Source: JBBSBY01 sp038250835 (GTDB lineage: Bacteria > Desulfobacterota > Desulfomonilia > Desulfomonilales > Desulfomonilaceae). Taken from it: a stretch of 24,408 nucleotides of DNA. A program made the position numbers and the translations under genes. The notes under the pieces were generated by a model that worked only from the letters and a program-made list of their open reading frames with translations, did no database searches and was not told the origin of the DNA. The DNA lies in assembly GCA_038250835.1 (NCBI GenBank), contig JBBSBY010000054.1, forward strand, positions 1-24,408, given 5' to 3'. The first letter of the stretch is position 1. Every line of letters starts with the position of its first letter. This document shows, in pieces, positions 15,626-23,355 of the stretch.

Positions 15626-15643
15626 TATTTGGAGGCGCCGGCT

Positions 15644-16840
15644 ATGCTGGATTTTGAAATGGACTCTGACCGCAATGCCGTCATTCGAGTAATTGGAGTT
15701 GGCGGAGGCGGCGGAAACGCCGTTAATAATATGATACGCTCCGGACTGGGCGGAGTTCAGTTCATCACCGCCAATACGGATGCTCAATCTCTCAATAACA
15801 GTTTATCGGATTTAAAATTACAAATAGGCGCTCAGCAAACACGAGGCTTAGGCGCCGGCGCCGACCCGGATATCGGCAGAATGGCAGCGAACGAGGATTA
15901 TGACACCATTCGCGACTCCCTTGAAGGGTCGGATATGGTTTTCATAACCGCGGGGCTCGGTGGGGGCACAGGAACTGGCGCAGCGCCCGTGGTGGCGCGT
16001 ATTGCCAAGCAGGAAGTAGGCGCTCTCACTGTGGCGGTAGTCACAAAGCCCTTTATGTTCGAAGGCAAGCGCAGGATGCGCCAGGCCGAAGAGGGCATCG
16101 AGTGTCTGAAAAAAGAAGTTGATACTTTAATTGTAATTCCCAATCAAAAGCTCCTCAGTTTAAAAAAAGATATCTCATTCTTGGACGCTTTCCGCAAGGC
16201 TGATGACGTCCTTCTGCAAGGCGTTCGCGGCATTTCCGATCTTGTCACTGTGAATGGTTTAATCAATCTCGACTTTGCCGATGTAAAAACGGTCATGCTT
16301 GAAAAAGGTATGGCTCTGATGGGGACCGGCTCAGCAATTGGCGAAGGCCGAGTCGAAGAAGCCACCAGAATGGCGATCAACAGCCCCTTGCTGGAAGACG
16401 TATCTATTCTGGGCGCAAAGGGCGTGCTGATAAATATCACAGGCTCCTCGAATATGACTCTGTCGGAGATCAACGACGCCGTTTCCGTCATCCAAAACGA
16501 GTCTCACGAAGACGCTAATATTATCTTCGGAGCGGTCATAGAAGAAGAAATGGGAGAAGCGGTAAATGTAACCGTGATCGCAACCGGTTTTGGTAAAGCC
16601 GACGAAAAGGTCGAACCCATCCCACAACGCGCGTGTCCTGTTCAAGAAGAATGCAGAAAAGAAAAACCCACCGCTAAAACAATTGTGCCCGGTCAATCCG
16701 GTGATTTAAGTGTTCCATCCTTTATAAGGAGAAGCCAAAGGGAAAAAAGAGGCCGGCATTTGGGCCTTGTGGATGACTTTAACCTTGATAATGAAGAAGA
16801 TTTGGATATTCCCACTTTCTTGAGAAAACAAGCCGACTGA
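15644..16840 (+). CDS. ftsZ: Cell division GTPase FtsZ
   Basis: A 398-residue tubulin homologue that polymerises into the Z ring. The ATG at 15644 has GGAGG (15631-15635) 8 bases upstream; an in-frame TTG at 15629 overlaps that site and is rejected. The nucleotide-binding region includes VIGVGGGGGNAVNNMI and the tubulin signature GGGTGTGAAP (from residue 106). The synergy (T7) loop is NLDFADVKTVM. A variable linker leads to the conserved C-terminal peptide DLDIPTFLRKQAD, which binds FtsA and other partners. Unlike the rest of the cluster it is separated from its upstream neighbour by 310 bp, so it may have its own promoter, allowing higher expression than ftsA, as is usual for ftsZ. Confidence 0.98.
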   Translation: MLDFEMDSDRNAVIRVIGVGGGGGNAVNNMIRSGLGGVQFITANTDAQSLNNSLSDLKLQIGAQQTRGLGAGADPDIGRMAANEDYDTIRDSLEGSDMVFITAGLGGGTGTGAAPVVARIAKQEVGALTVAVVTKPFMFEGKRRMRQAEEGIECLKKEVDTLIVIPNQKLLSLKKDISFLDAFRKADDVLLQGVRGISDLVTVNGLINLDFADVKTVMLEKGMALMGTGSAIGEGRVEEATRMAINSPLLEDVSILGAKGVLINITGSSNMTLSEINDAVSVIQNESHEDANIIFGAVIEEEMGEAVNVTVIATGFGKADEKVEPIPQRACPVQEECRKEKPTAKTIVPGQSGDLSVPSFIRRSQREKRGRHLGLVDDFNLDNEEDLDIPTFLRKQAD

Positions 16841-16864
16841 CGCCCTCCTGAGAATCTTTTCGGT

Positions 16865-16888
16865 GCGCCCTGAAATGATTTGGGGCGC
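16865..16888 (+). terminator. Possible ftsZ terminator hairpin (weak)
   Basis: GCGCCC (16865-16870) pairs with GGGCGC (16883-16888) around a 12-base loop, 25 bases after the ftsZ stop. The bases after it lack a T-run, so termination would be weak or need Rho. A run of eight T lies further on near 16992-16999 but has only a 4-bp stem before it. The remainder of 16841-17060 shows a TTGACA at 16999-17004 without a clear -10 partner. Confidence 0.35.
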
Positions 16889-17060
16889 TTCAATGAATCT
16901 CACCGATAAATCAATATTCCCGGCTGTAGTGGTTCTATGCGTTTAGCTCTATAACAAATTGTGAGTTACAGCGCCCGAACAACTTGTAGCGTTTTTTTTG
17001 ACAAGTTCAATCGGAACCGCTCCACTTTGCAAAATATTCAATCAAGTGTAAAAATGCCGT

Positions 17061-17918
17061 ATGCGTTTAAAAGAGTGCATAGTTACAATCATCGGATTAG
17101 GCCTCATGGGCGGGAGCTTTGGTAAGGCGCTGGTCAAGAATAAGCTTTGCAAACAAGTAAGGGGCGTCGCTCGAAGATCCGAGACGTCGGACAAGGCCGT
17201 TCACGATAGATGCGTGGATGTTGCATCAACGGATTTTGAGTCTATGCTGACAGGCGCTGACGTAGTCTTTTTGGCGAGTCCCGTTCGGACCATCGAGGCG
17301 CAAGTCACCGCTCTCTATCCCATGCTCGATTCGGATTGCATAATCACCGACATGGGGAGTGTAAAAAGCGGAATAGTTCAGGCTATGAACTCCTTGCCTG
17401 AGGGAGCGCGAGCCGTCGGCGGCCATCCCATGTGCGGAAAGGAAATTTCCGGCATTGAGGCCCCCGACCCGGAACTATTCCGGGAGCGCGTATGGATACT
17501 TACCCCCACGAAGAATACTGATGGAGAGGCGCTCGGAATTGTTGGAGATTTGACAACCGCCGTGGGCGCCAAAAACATAATTATGGCGGCAGAGATCCAT
17601 GATAAAATTACGGCTTGTGTCAGCCACTTTCCCTATTTACTTTCTGCTTCCCTGGCGGCTGTAACCATGGACTTTTCGAAGGAAGCTCCGGACGTCCGGC
17701 GACTGGTGGCGACCGGCTTTAAAGACACCACAAGGATAGCCTCCGGAAACGTAACCATGATGCTGGACGTATTGGCTACTAATAGGAAAAATGTTATTGC
17801 AATTTTGGATGAGACCACGGCCAAGTTGGAATCCTTCAGGAAGCTCTTGCAGGACGACGAAGATCAGCTACGACGGCGGCTTGAAGAAATTAAAGTATTT
17901 CGAACATCTTTGTTTTAA
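17061..17918 (+). CDS. tyrA: Prephenate dehydrogenase TyrA
   Basis: A 285-residue NAD(P)-dependent dehydrogenase that oxidatively decarboxylates prephenate to 4-hydroxyphenylpyruvate for tyrosine synthesis. The Rossmann motif is IIGLGLMGGSFGKAL (from residue 10), followed by VFLASPVRTIEAQV, DMGSVKSGI, GGHPMCGKEISGIEAPDPELF and SHFPYLLSASLA, all typical of TyrA. It ends without a chorismate mutase or ACT domain, so feedback control by tyrosine is not evident from domains. Arogenate as substrate cannot be excluded. The ATG has no strong ribosome site. It follows ftsZ after 220 bp and is separated from aroA by a terminator-like hairpin. Confidence 0.93.
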   Translation: MRLKECIVTIIGLGLMGGSFGKALVKNKLCKQVRGVARRSETSDKAVHDRCVDVASTDFESMLTGADVVFLASPVRTIEAQVTALYPMLDSDCIITDMGSVKSGIVQAMNSLPEGARAVGGHPMCGKEISGIEAPDPELFRERVWILTPTKNTDGEALGIVGDLTTAVGAKNIIMAAEIHDKITACVSHFPYLLSASLAAVTMDFSKEAPDVRRLVATGFKDTTRIASGNVTMMLDVLATNRKNVIAILDETTAKLESFRKLLQDDEDQLRRRLEEIKVFRTSLF

Positions 17919-17926
17919 TATACCTT

Positions 17927-17962
17927 ACGCCGTGTGACAATTTATTCCAGCGGCGTTTTTTT
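17927..17962 (+). terminator. Rho-independent terminator or attenuator between tyrA and aroA
   Basis: ACGCCG (17927-17932) pairs with CGGCGT (17951-17956) around an 18-base loop, followed at once by seven T (17956-17962). It starts 9 bases after the tyrA stop. The aroA Shine-Dalgarno (17967-17971) begins only 4 bases after the T-run, leaving no space for a promoter in between. aroA must therefore be transcribed through this hairpin or from a start upstream of it. Confidence 0.8.
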
Positions 17963-17977
17963 GTTTGGGAGAATAGA

Positions 17978-19309
17978 TTGAACCTTTCAAGCAGCCTTTT
18001 AGTCCAGTATTCCAATAAGTTACAAGGCTCTATAAACCTCTTGGGCGATAAAAGCATTTCGCACCGCGTGCTGTTACTTGCCGGATTGGCGAACGGCGTC
18101 TCCGATTTAAGAAATTTGCTAAAGGCCAATGTCACTGACGCCATGATTGATTGCCTGTCGCAACTCGGCGTGGGGTTCACATTCAGGGAAGAAGACCTCG
18201 GCCGCGTGTTCGCTGAAGTCACCGGAAAGGACATGAAACTCGACGCGCAGGAAGCTCCGCTGAATTGTCGGGGTTCGGCCACCACCATGCGCTTATTGGC
18301 CGGTGTGCTTGCCGGTCGGAACTTTGAATCAACTCTAGACGGCATAGACCGGCTCCGCCTGCGTCCAATGCGCCGAATCATCGAACCGCTCGAATCCAAA
18401 GGCGCTAAAATCATCAGCAATAATGGATTTGCGCCTTTGAAATTCATGCCCGCTGTTTTGAAGTCATCGAGCACGAAGCTTAAAGTAGCGAGCGCTCAAG
18501 TCAAATCCGCTATTTTACTGGCCGGTTTGGAATCCGAGGGAATGACCGAGGTGATCGAACCCACTACTAGTCGCGATCACACGGAACGGCTTTTCAGACG
18601 GCTAGGTATACCGATTGAAGAAGAAACAACCTCCGAAGGCAAACACATTGTTCGTATTCAAGGGCCGGTTCAACACATTCCACCCCTGGATATGACTCTG
18701 CCCGGCGATCCATCTTCCGCTGCTTTTATTGTTGTGGCGGCTTTGCAGTCTCCAAACGGCGCGGTCACGCTCCCCAATGTTTGTCTTAATCCCGGTCGAA
18801 TGGGTATATACGAGGCGCTAAATCAAATGGGCGCGGATATACAAATATACGACCAATCAAATTCATATGGAGAGACCGTCGGGACCATTTCGGCAAAATC
18901 AACGAAGCTTACCGGGACCACAGTGGGCGGGCGCCAGGTTCCTGCGATGATCGATGAATTTCCTATTTTCGCCCTCGCGGCCACTCAGGCTGACGGGACA
19001 ACTATTGTGAGAGACGCGGAAGAGCTTCGTTACAAAGAAAGTGATAGAATAGAAGCGTTGGCTGAAGAACTAAGAAAAATGGGCGCAATTATTGAAACAA
19101 AAGCCGATGGATTTGTTATAACGGGGCCGACAAGCCTCAAAGGCGCCGAAGTAAACTGTAAGGGTGATCATCGGCTGGCTATGACGCTTGTAATTGCGGG
19201 TTTAATTGCTGAAGGGACCACGAAGGTCAACGGGTGGTCCATAATTAATGATTCATTTCCCAATTTCATCGAAACCTTACAAAGCTTGGGAGCGAATATC
19301 GAATGGTAA
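17978..19309 (+). CDS. aroA: 3-phosphoshikimate 1-carboxyvinyltransferase (EPSP synthase) AroA
   Basis: A 443-residue enzyme, normal length, joining PEP to shikimate 3-phosphate. The TTG start is backed by GGGAG (17967-17971) 6 bases upstream. Conserved segments are GDKSISHR (residues 23-30), RLRPMRRIIEPL, SAQVKSAILLAG, PGDPSSAAFIV, DEFPIFALAA (catalytic Asp), RYKESDRI and GDHRLAMT. The phosphoenolpyruvate loop reads NCRGSATTMRLL (96-107): Ala101 aligns with E. coli Gly96 and Gly99 with Asn94, an unusual version of a normally conserved motif. The last codons overlap aroE by 7 bases. Confidence 0.95.
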   Translation: MNLSSSLLVQYSNKLQGSINLLGDKSISHRVLLLAGLANGVSDLRNLLKANVTDAMIDCLSQLGVGFTFREEDLGRVFAEVTGKDMKLDAQEAPLNCRGSATTMRLLAGVLAGRNFESTLDGIDRLRLRPMRRIIEPLESKGAKIISNNGFAPLKFMPAVLKSSSTKLKVASAQVKSAILLAGLESEGMTEVIEPTTSRDHTERLFRRLGIPIEEETTSEGKHIVRIQGPVQHIPPLDMTLPGDPSSAAFIVVAALQSPNGAVTLPNVCLNPGRMGIYEALNQMGADIQIYDQSNSYGETVGTISAKSTKLTGTTVGGRQVPAMIDEFPIFALAATQADGTTIVRDAEELRYKESDRIEALAEELRKMGAIIETKADGFVITGPTSLKGAEVNCKGDHRLAMTLVIAGLIAEGTTKVNGWSIINDSFPNFIETLQSLGANIEW

Positions 19310-20145
19310 ATGGAGCAACTAAATTATTAGGAGTGATGGGCAATCCCATAGCTCACAGTTTGAGCCCGGCTATGCACAACGCCGCTTTTGCGGAACTCGA
19401 CTTGAATTTTACGTACGTACCGTTGCTGGTCGAGCCCGAGCAGATTGGCGTCGCAATCAAAGGACTGGAGACGCTGGGTTTTAAAGGAGCGAATGTCACA
19501 GTTCCTTTGAAACAAAAGGTAATTCCCTATTTGGACGAGCTTTCAGCGGAATCAGCGAAGCTGGGGGCGGTTAATACCATTATCATAGACGAAGATGGTC
19601 ACAAGATTGGCGACAACACGGATTGGCGAGGCTTTGTTAAGCATTTGGAAACACATAAATACAATGTCCAGGGCAAAAAGGCCCTCATTTTGGGCTCCGG
19701 GGGTTCGGCAAGAGCCGTCATTTTCGCTCTGAATACCCTGGGAGCGGACATAACTTTGGTTTCACGAAATCCGGAAAAGGCGTCTTCCGTGCTTGATGAA
19801 CTTTCGTCAGCCCTGGATGGTCGGCAAATTCCACTAATTAGAAGATCAGAGTTGGGCGACGTTAAACAAGTGGATTTGATAATCAACACCACACCCGTAG
19901 GCATGGCCCCTTTGCCCGACCTCTCACCATGGCCTGATGAAATCCCTTTGCCTAAATGTGAGCTTGTCTATGACTTAATTTACAATCCCCGCATCACAAA
20001 ACTCATGGGCGCCGCCATGGGCGCAAACGTAAAGGCCGTTAACGGATTGGGAATGTTGCTTTATCAAGCCGCTTTTTCTTTTGAGATGTGGACAGGATTT
20101 AAGGCCCCCATTATGACCATGATGAAGGCTGCTGAAACATGTTGA
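19303..20145 (+). CDS. aroE: Shikimate dehydrogenase AroE
   Basis: A 280-residue NADP-dependent enzyme reducing 3-dehydroshikimate to shikimate. Substrate-site motifs are HSLSPAMHN (from residue 18), NVTVPLKQ with catalytic Lys70, and GDNTDWRG with catalytic Asp107. The cofactor loop is LGSGGSARAV, followed by VSRNPEKAS, INTTPVGM and the C-terminal NGLGMLLYQAAFSFEMWTG. The ATG overlaps the end of aroA by 7 bases, with GGGAG (19288-19292) 10 bases upstream. The 3' end overlaps aroC by 7 bases. All catalytic residues expected for AroE rather than YdiB-like paralogues appear intact. Confidence 0.96.
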   Translation: MVNGATKLLGVMGNPIAHSLSPAMHNAAFAELDLNFTYVPLLVEPEQIGVAIKGLETLGFKGANVTVPLKQKVIPYLDELSAESAKLGAVNTIIIDEDGHKIGDNTDWRGFVKHLETHKYNVQGKKALILGSGGSARAVIFALNTLGADITLVSRNPEKASSVLDELSSALDGRQIPLIRRSELGDVKQVDLIINTTPVGMAPLPDLSPWPDEIPLPKCELVYDLIYNPRITKLMGAAMGANVKAVNGLGMLLYQAAFSFEMWTGFKAPIMTMMKAAETC

Positions 20146-21311
20146 GGTTTTTGACTGCCGGCGAATCCCACGGTCCTGAATTAACGGCAGTGCTTGAGGG
20201 ACTGCCTGCGGGTTTGCCGTTGACCGAAGAGGACATCAATCGCCAATTGTCCAGACGCCAAAAAGGCCCGGGCTCCGGTAGACGAATGTCCATTGAGCGA
20301 GACTCCGCCAGGATTACCGCCGGCTGGATGAATGGTCTCACTACAGGCGCCCCGATTGCGATAACAATCAAGAACAAAGACTTTGAAAGCTGGCGTGAGA
20401 AAAAAATCCCGCCAATGACAATCCCCCGGCCCGGTCATGTGGATCTCAACGCGGCAATAAAATACGATTATAAGGATTTGAGATTAGGTCTGGAAAGAGC
20501 GTCCGCCAGGGAAACTGCGGCTCGATGCGTCGTCGGAGCAATCTGCCTAAAGTTGCTTGAACAATTTGGGATTGTTATTGGATCGTATGTTCTTTCCATT
20601 GGTTCCGTGAAAGCGGAGATCGACGAGGATCCGGATTACCGAAAGTTATTCCGGCTGGCCGAAGCCGATCCTGCGAGATGCCCGGACGCCCAGGCGTCTG
20701 CGTTGATGCTCAAGGAAATAGATTCCGCGCGATCCGAAGGCGAAACACTAGGCGGAGTTTTTGAGGTCACGGCATTGAATGCTCCGCCCGGATTGGGTAG
20801 TCATGTCCATTGGGATCGTAGACTCACGGCTCGTCTTATGGCTGCCATAACTTCAATACCCGCGATCAAGGGCGCTCAGTTTGGGCAAGCGTTTAAAAAT
20901 ACCGAAAAAAGAGGAACTCATGTCCACGACGCTATTACTCTTATCGAGGGAACTCTCAGCAGATCGAGTAATCGAGCCGCCGGACTGGAAGGCGGTATAA
21001 CCACCGGGGCGCCCATTGTAATCCAGGCTGCAATGAAGCCGATCAGCACAACAATCAAGGGAGTGTCGTCGGTTGATCTGGTCACAGGCAAAGAGGTAAA
21101 CAACGCATACGAGCGGAGTGACGTCTGCGCAGTCTCACGAGCCTCGGTAGTCGGCGAAGCAATGATGGCGTACGTTTTGGCTGAATCGATGATCGAGAAG
21201 CTGGGCGGAGATTCCCTTTGTGAATTGATGTCCCGTTTTAATGATCTCAAAAGAGGCAAATTATCCGACATGAAGATGAACAACGCGCCTTGGGGCTTTG
21301 GTTACAAGTAA
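20139..21311 (+). CDS. aroC: Chorismate synthase AroC
   Basis: A 390-residue FMN-dependent enzyme converting EPSP to chorismate. Signatures are LTAGESHGPEL near the N-terminus, RRQKGPGSGRRM, PRPGHVDLNAAIKYDYKDLR, ERASARETAAR (usually GRSSARETA), SHVHWDRRL, GAQFGQAF and GGITTGAPIV. The length falls in the usual 350-400 range. The ATG lies inside the end of aroE, with GAAGG 10 bases upstream; its TAA shares a base with the ATG of the next gene. FMN must be supplied reduced, and no dedicated reductase is seen here. Confidence 0.96.
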   Translation: MLRFLTAGESHGPELTAVLEGLPAGLPLTEEDINRQLSRRQKGPGSGRRMSIERDSARITAGWMNGLTTGAPIAITIKNKDFESWREKKIPPMTIPRPGHVDLNAAIKYDYKDLRLGLERASARETAARCVVGAICLKLLEQFGIVIGSYVLSIGSVKAEIDEDPDYRKLFRLAEADPARCPDAQASALMLKEIDSARSEGETLGGVFEVTALNAPPGLGSHVHWDRRLTARLMAAITSIPAIKGAQFGQAFKNTEKRGTHVHDAITLIEGTLSRSSNRAAGLEGGITTGAPIVIQAAMKPISTTIKGVSSVDLVTGKEVNNAYERSDVCAVSRASVVGEAMMAYVLAESMIEKLGGDSLCELMSRFNDLKRGKLSDMKMNNAPWGFGYK

Positions 21312-22900
21312 TGCCGTCAAAACGAAATATAGTTCTGACGGGATTCATGGGAACCGGTAAGTCAACCATCGGACGCCGCATTGCCCAGGAAATGGGCATG
21401 GGCTTCATTGACACCGATTCGCGAATTGAGCTATCAGCCGGCATGTCGGTTTCTGAAATATTTGAAAAGCATGGAGAGCCGCAATTTCGAGCCTATGAGA
21501 ATAAACTATGCTTGGAAATGACAGATTGGGAAAATACCGTTATAGCCACCGGCGGCGGCATGCCCATCAATCCGGTAAATCGCAGACATCTAAATCAAAC
21601 CGGCATAGCCTTCAATTTAAACACGGCCATTCCGGAATTAGTGAAACGATTATCGCTTAATTCATGCAGGCCTTTAGCGCAAAGCTCCAATCTTGAAGAG
21701 TGTATTCGAGATCTATTGCGATTACGAAACGCCGCGTATTCAAGTTTTCCGTTCCAGGTGGACACCACCGGAGGCGTTCCGGAGATTTTGAGCCGGAAAT
21801 TGATTGATCTAGCGACAAAAACGGCCCAAGCGCGTTGTCTGATGTTCAACGATTCCGAGACTTCCGGACGCTCCATAGTCTTAGGTTCAGGCGTTTTAGA
21901 CCACTTGGGGTCTTTACTCAGCAATCGCGGCCTTTCCGCCCGGATTGCCGTAGTCACCGACACCAATCTTGAGCGGCTATATTTACCCGAAGTCATGGGA
22001 AATCTGAAGGCGGCTGGATTCAAGCCTTTCGAGTGCGTGGTTCAGGCCGGCGAACAAAGCAAAAATATGGCTGAGACTCAAAGCCTATATTCAAAGCTCA
22101 TTGCCGGTAAGCTGGACCGCAAAGGCGCGGTTATTGCCCTTGGGGGCGGAGTCATAGGGGATCTTGCGGGTTTTGTGGCGGCCACTTACATGCGCGGTGT
22201 GGGTCTTGTTCAGTGCCCAACCACATTTTTGGCGATGGTGGATTCGAGCGTTGGCGGAAAAACAGGTGTAGATCTGCCTGAAGGTAAGAACTTAGTTGGC
22301 GCCTTCAAACAACCGATAATTGTCGTTGCGGATACCGACACACTTTCGAGTCTCCCCGAATCCGAGATAAGAAACGGCATGGCGGAAACCATAAAGCACG
22401 CAATCATTGGAGACGCCGAATTTTTTGACGCCTTGGAGAATCGAACAAATTGGAATCTAATTACACCTGAATTGGTCCAAACCTCATTGACCGTCAAAAT
22501 CAAGACGGTGGAAGCCGATCCTTTTGAGCAAAATATTAGGGCCACCCTTAACTTTGGCCACACAGTCGGACACTCGATTGAAAAGGTGATGAACTTTCAA
22601 GTTTCTCATGGTTCGGCGGTGGCGATTGGCATGATAGCCGCTGCAGTAATATCCGAAAAAATGCAATTGTGTTCATCCGCCACGGTAGAAAGGATCAGAT
22701 CATTGATACAAACAGCGGGATTGCCGATTCGGCATTCCGCGAATGTTGAAGAAATAATTCGGGCTACAAAGTCTGATAAGAAGGCTGTGGATCAAGATCC
22801 CAAATTTGTGCTCGTAGAAGAAATAGGAAAAGTCAGGTACGGAATTTCAGTCTCCAATGACGCGCTTGCGGACACGCTCCAAACAATGAGAGAGGATTGA
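21311..22900 (+). CDS. aroKB: Bifunctional shikimate kinase / 3-dehydroquinate synthase (AroK-AroB fusion)
   Basis: A 529-residue two-domain protein. Residues 1 to about 170 are shikimate kinase: Walker A GFMGTGKST (11-19), DTDSRIE (34-40), FRAYE (59-63), the GGG substrate loop (81-83) and the lid SCRPLA (118-123). From about residue 187 to the end is dehydroquinate synthase: VVTDTNLERLY, ALGGGVIGDLAGFVAATYMRG, SVGGKTGVDLPEGKNLVGAF, metal-binding AETIKHAII and NFGHTVGHSIE. The ATG at 21311 overlaps the aroC stop (TAATG); an in-frame TTG at 21290 is less likely. The fusion joins non-consecutive steps of one pathway. Such AroKB fusions are known in some bacteria, for example Thermotoga. Confidence 0.95.
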   Translation: MPSKRNIVLTGFMGTGKSTIGRRIAQEMGMGFIDTDSRIELSAGMSVSEIFEKHGEPQFRAYENKLCLEMTDWENTVIATGGGMPINPVNRRHLNQTGIAFNLNTAIPELVKRLSLNSCRPLAQSSNLEECIRDLLRLRNAAYSSFPFQVDTTGGVPEILSRKLIDLATKTAQARCLMFNDSETSGRSIVLGSGVLDHLGSLLSNRGLSARIAVVTDTNLERLYLPEVMGNLKAAGFKPFECVVQAGEQSKNMAETQSLYSKLIAGKLDRKGAVIALGGGVIGDLAGFVAATYMRGVGLVQCPTTFLAMVDSSVGGKTGVDLPEGKNLVGAFKQPIIVVADTDTLSSLPESEIRNGMAETIKHAIIGDAEFFDALENRTNWNLITPELVQTSLTVKIKTVEADPFEQNIRATLNFGHTVGHSIEKVMNFQVSHGSAVAIGMIAAAVISEKMQLCSSATVERIRSLIQTAGLPIRHSANVEEIIRATKSDKKAVDQDPKFVLVEEIGKVRYGISVSNDALADTLQTMRED

Positions 22901-23355
22901 TGATACCTAAGATTTTGGTGATCCATGGTCCCAATCTCAATTTGTTGGGGAAGCGTGAACCTGAAATTTATGGAACACAAACTTTAGCAAACATAGATGA
23001 TGAAATCCGCAAAACTGCAAGAGCGCTTCACGTCGAAGTTGAGTTTAAACAATCGAATCACGAAGGTGAGCTGATAGACTGGATACATGAAGCGATGGGA
23101 CGAGTGAACGGTATAATAATTAATCCCGGCGGACTGACTCACACGAGTGTGGCGTTGCGGGACGCGTTGCTTGGATGCGGCTTGCCCGTAGTCGAAGCTC
23201 ATTTGTCCAATATACACGCCAGAGAGGAATTTCGTCATAAATCAATTACTGCGGGGGCCTGTGTGGGCCAAATATGCGGGTTCGGCCAAAATTCTTATCA
23301 ATTGGCTCTTTCCGCAATAGTAGAGATAGTAAATCGTAAGCATGAGGATAATTAA
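22900..23355 (+). CDS. aroQ: Type II 3-dehydroquinate dehydratase AroQ
   Basis: A 151-residue protein, the usual size of the small dodecameric type II enzyme that dehydrates 3-dehydroquinate. The N-terminal signature ILVIHGPNLNLLGKREPEIYG contains Asn12, Arg19 and catalytic Tyr24. NPGGLTHTSVALRDAL and VVEAHLSNIHAREEFRHKS supply the substrate-binding and catalytic His segments. The ATG at 22900 overlaps the aroKB stop (TGATG), with GAGAGGA immediately upstream; a TTG at 22897 is less likely. It supplies the step between the AroB and AroE activities encoded in the same operon, and it shares one base with the following gene. Confidence 0.96.
   Translation: MIPKILVIHGPNLNLLGKREPEIYGTQTLANIDDEIRKTARALHVEVEFKQSNHEGELIDWIHEAMGRVNGIIINPGGLTHTSVALRDALLGCGLPVVEAHLSNIHAREEFRHKSITAGACVGQICGFGQNSYQLALSAIVEIVNRKHEDN

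Larger units (their letters stand above)
15334..15643 (+). other. ftsA-ftsZ intergenic region with several inverted repeats
   Basis: No coding sequence is seen: all frames are broken by stops. The first 90 bases are very AT-rich. Three inverted repeats are exact: TTTAATAAT/ATTATTAAA (15395-15403 and 15415-15423), CCGGCC/GGCCGG (15433-15438 and 15497-15502) and TGTGAT/ATCACA (15609-15614 and 15620-15625). Inside the second lies a small hairpin ATTGG-ctgc-CCAAT (15472-15485) that competes with GGGC/GCCC (15462-15465 and 15479-15482). The gap probably carries ftsZ promoters and controls; the cognate regulators are unknown. Confidence 0.55.

Noticed and set aside
16981..17060. Promoter for tyrA based on TTGACA at 16999-17004
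   Set aside because: No acceptable -10 lies 16-18 bases downstream, and sigma-54 spacing was also checked and does not fit.
17890..18474. 194-codon minus-strand ORF overlapping aroA
   Set aside because: It lies antisense to a well-supported EPSP synthase, has no recognisable family, and spans the terminator; it is a shadow of the real gene.
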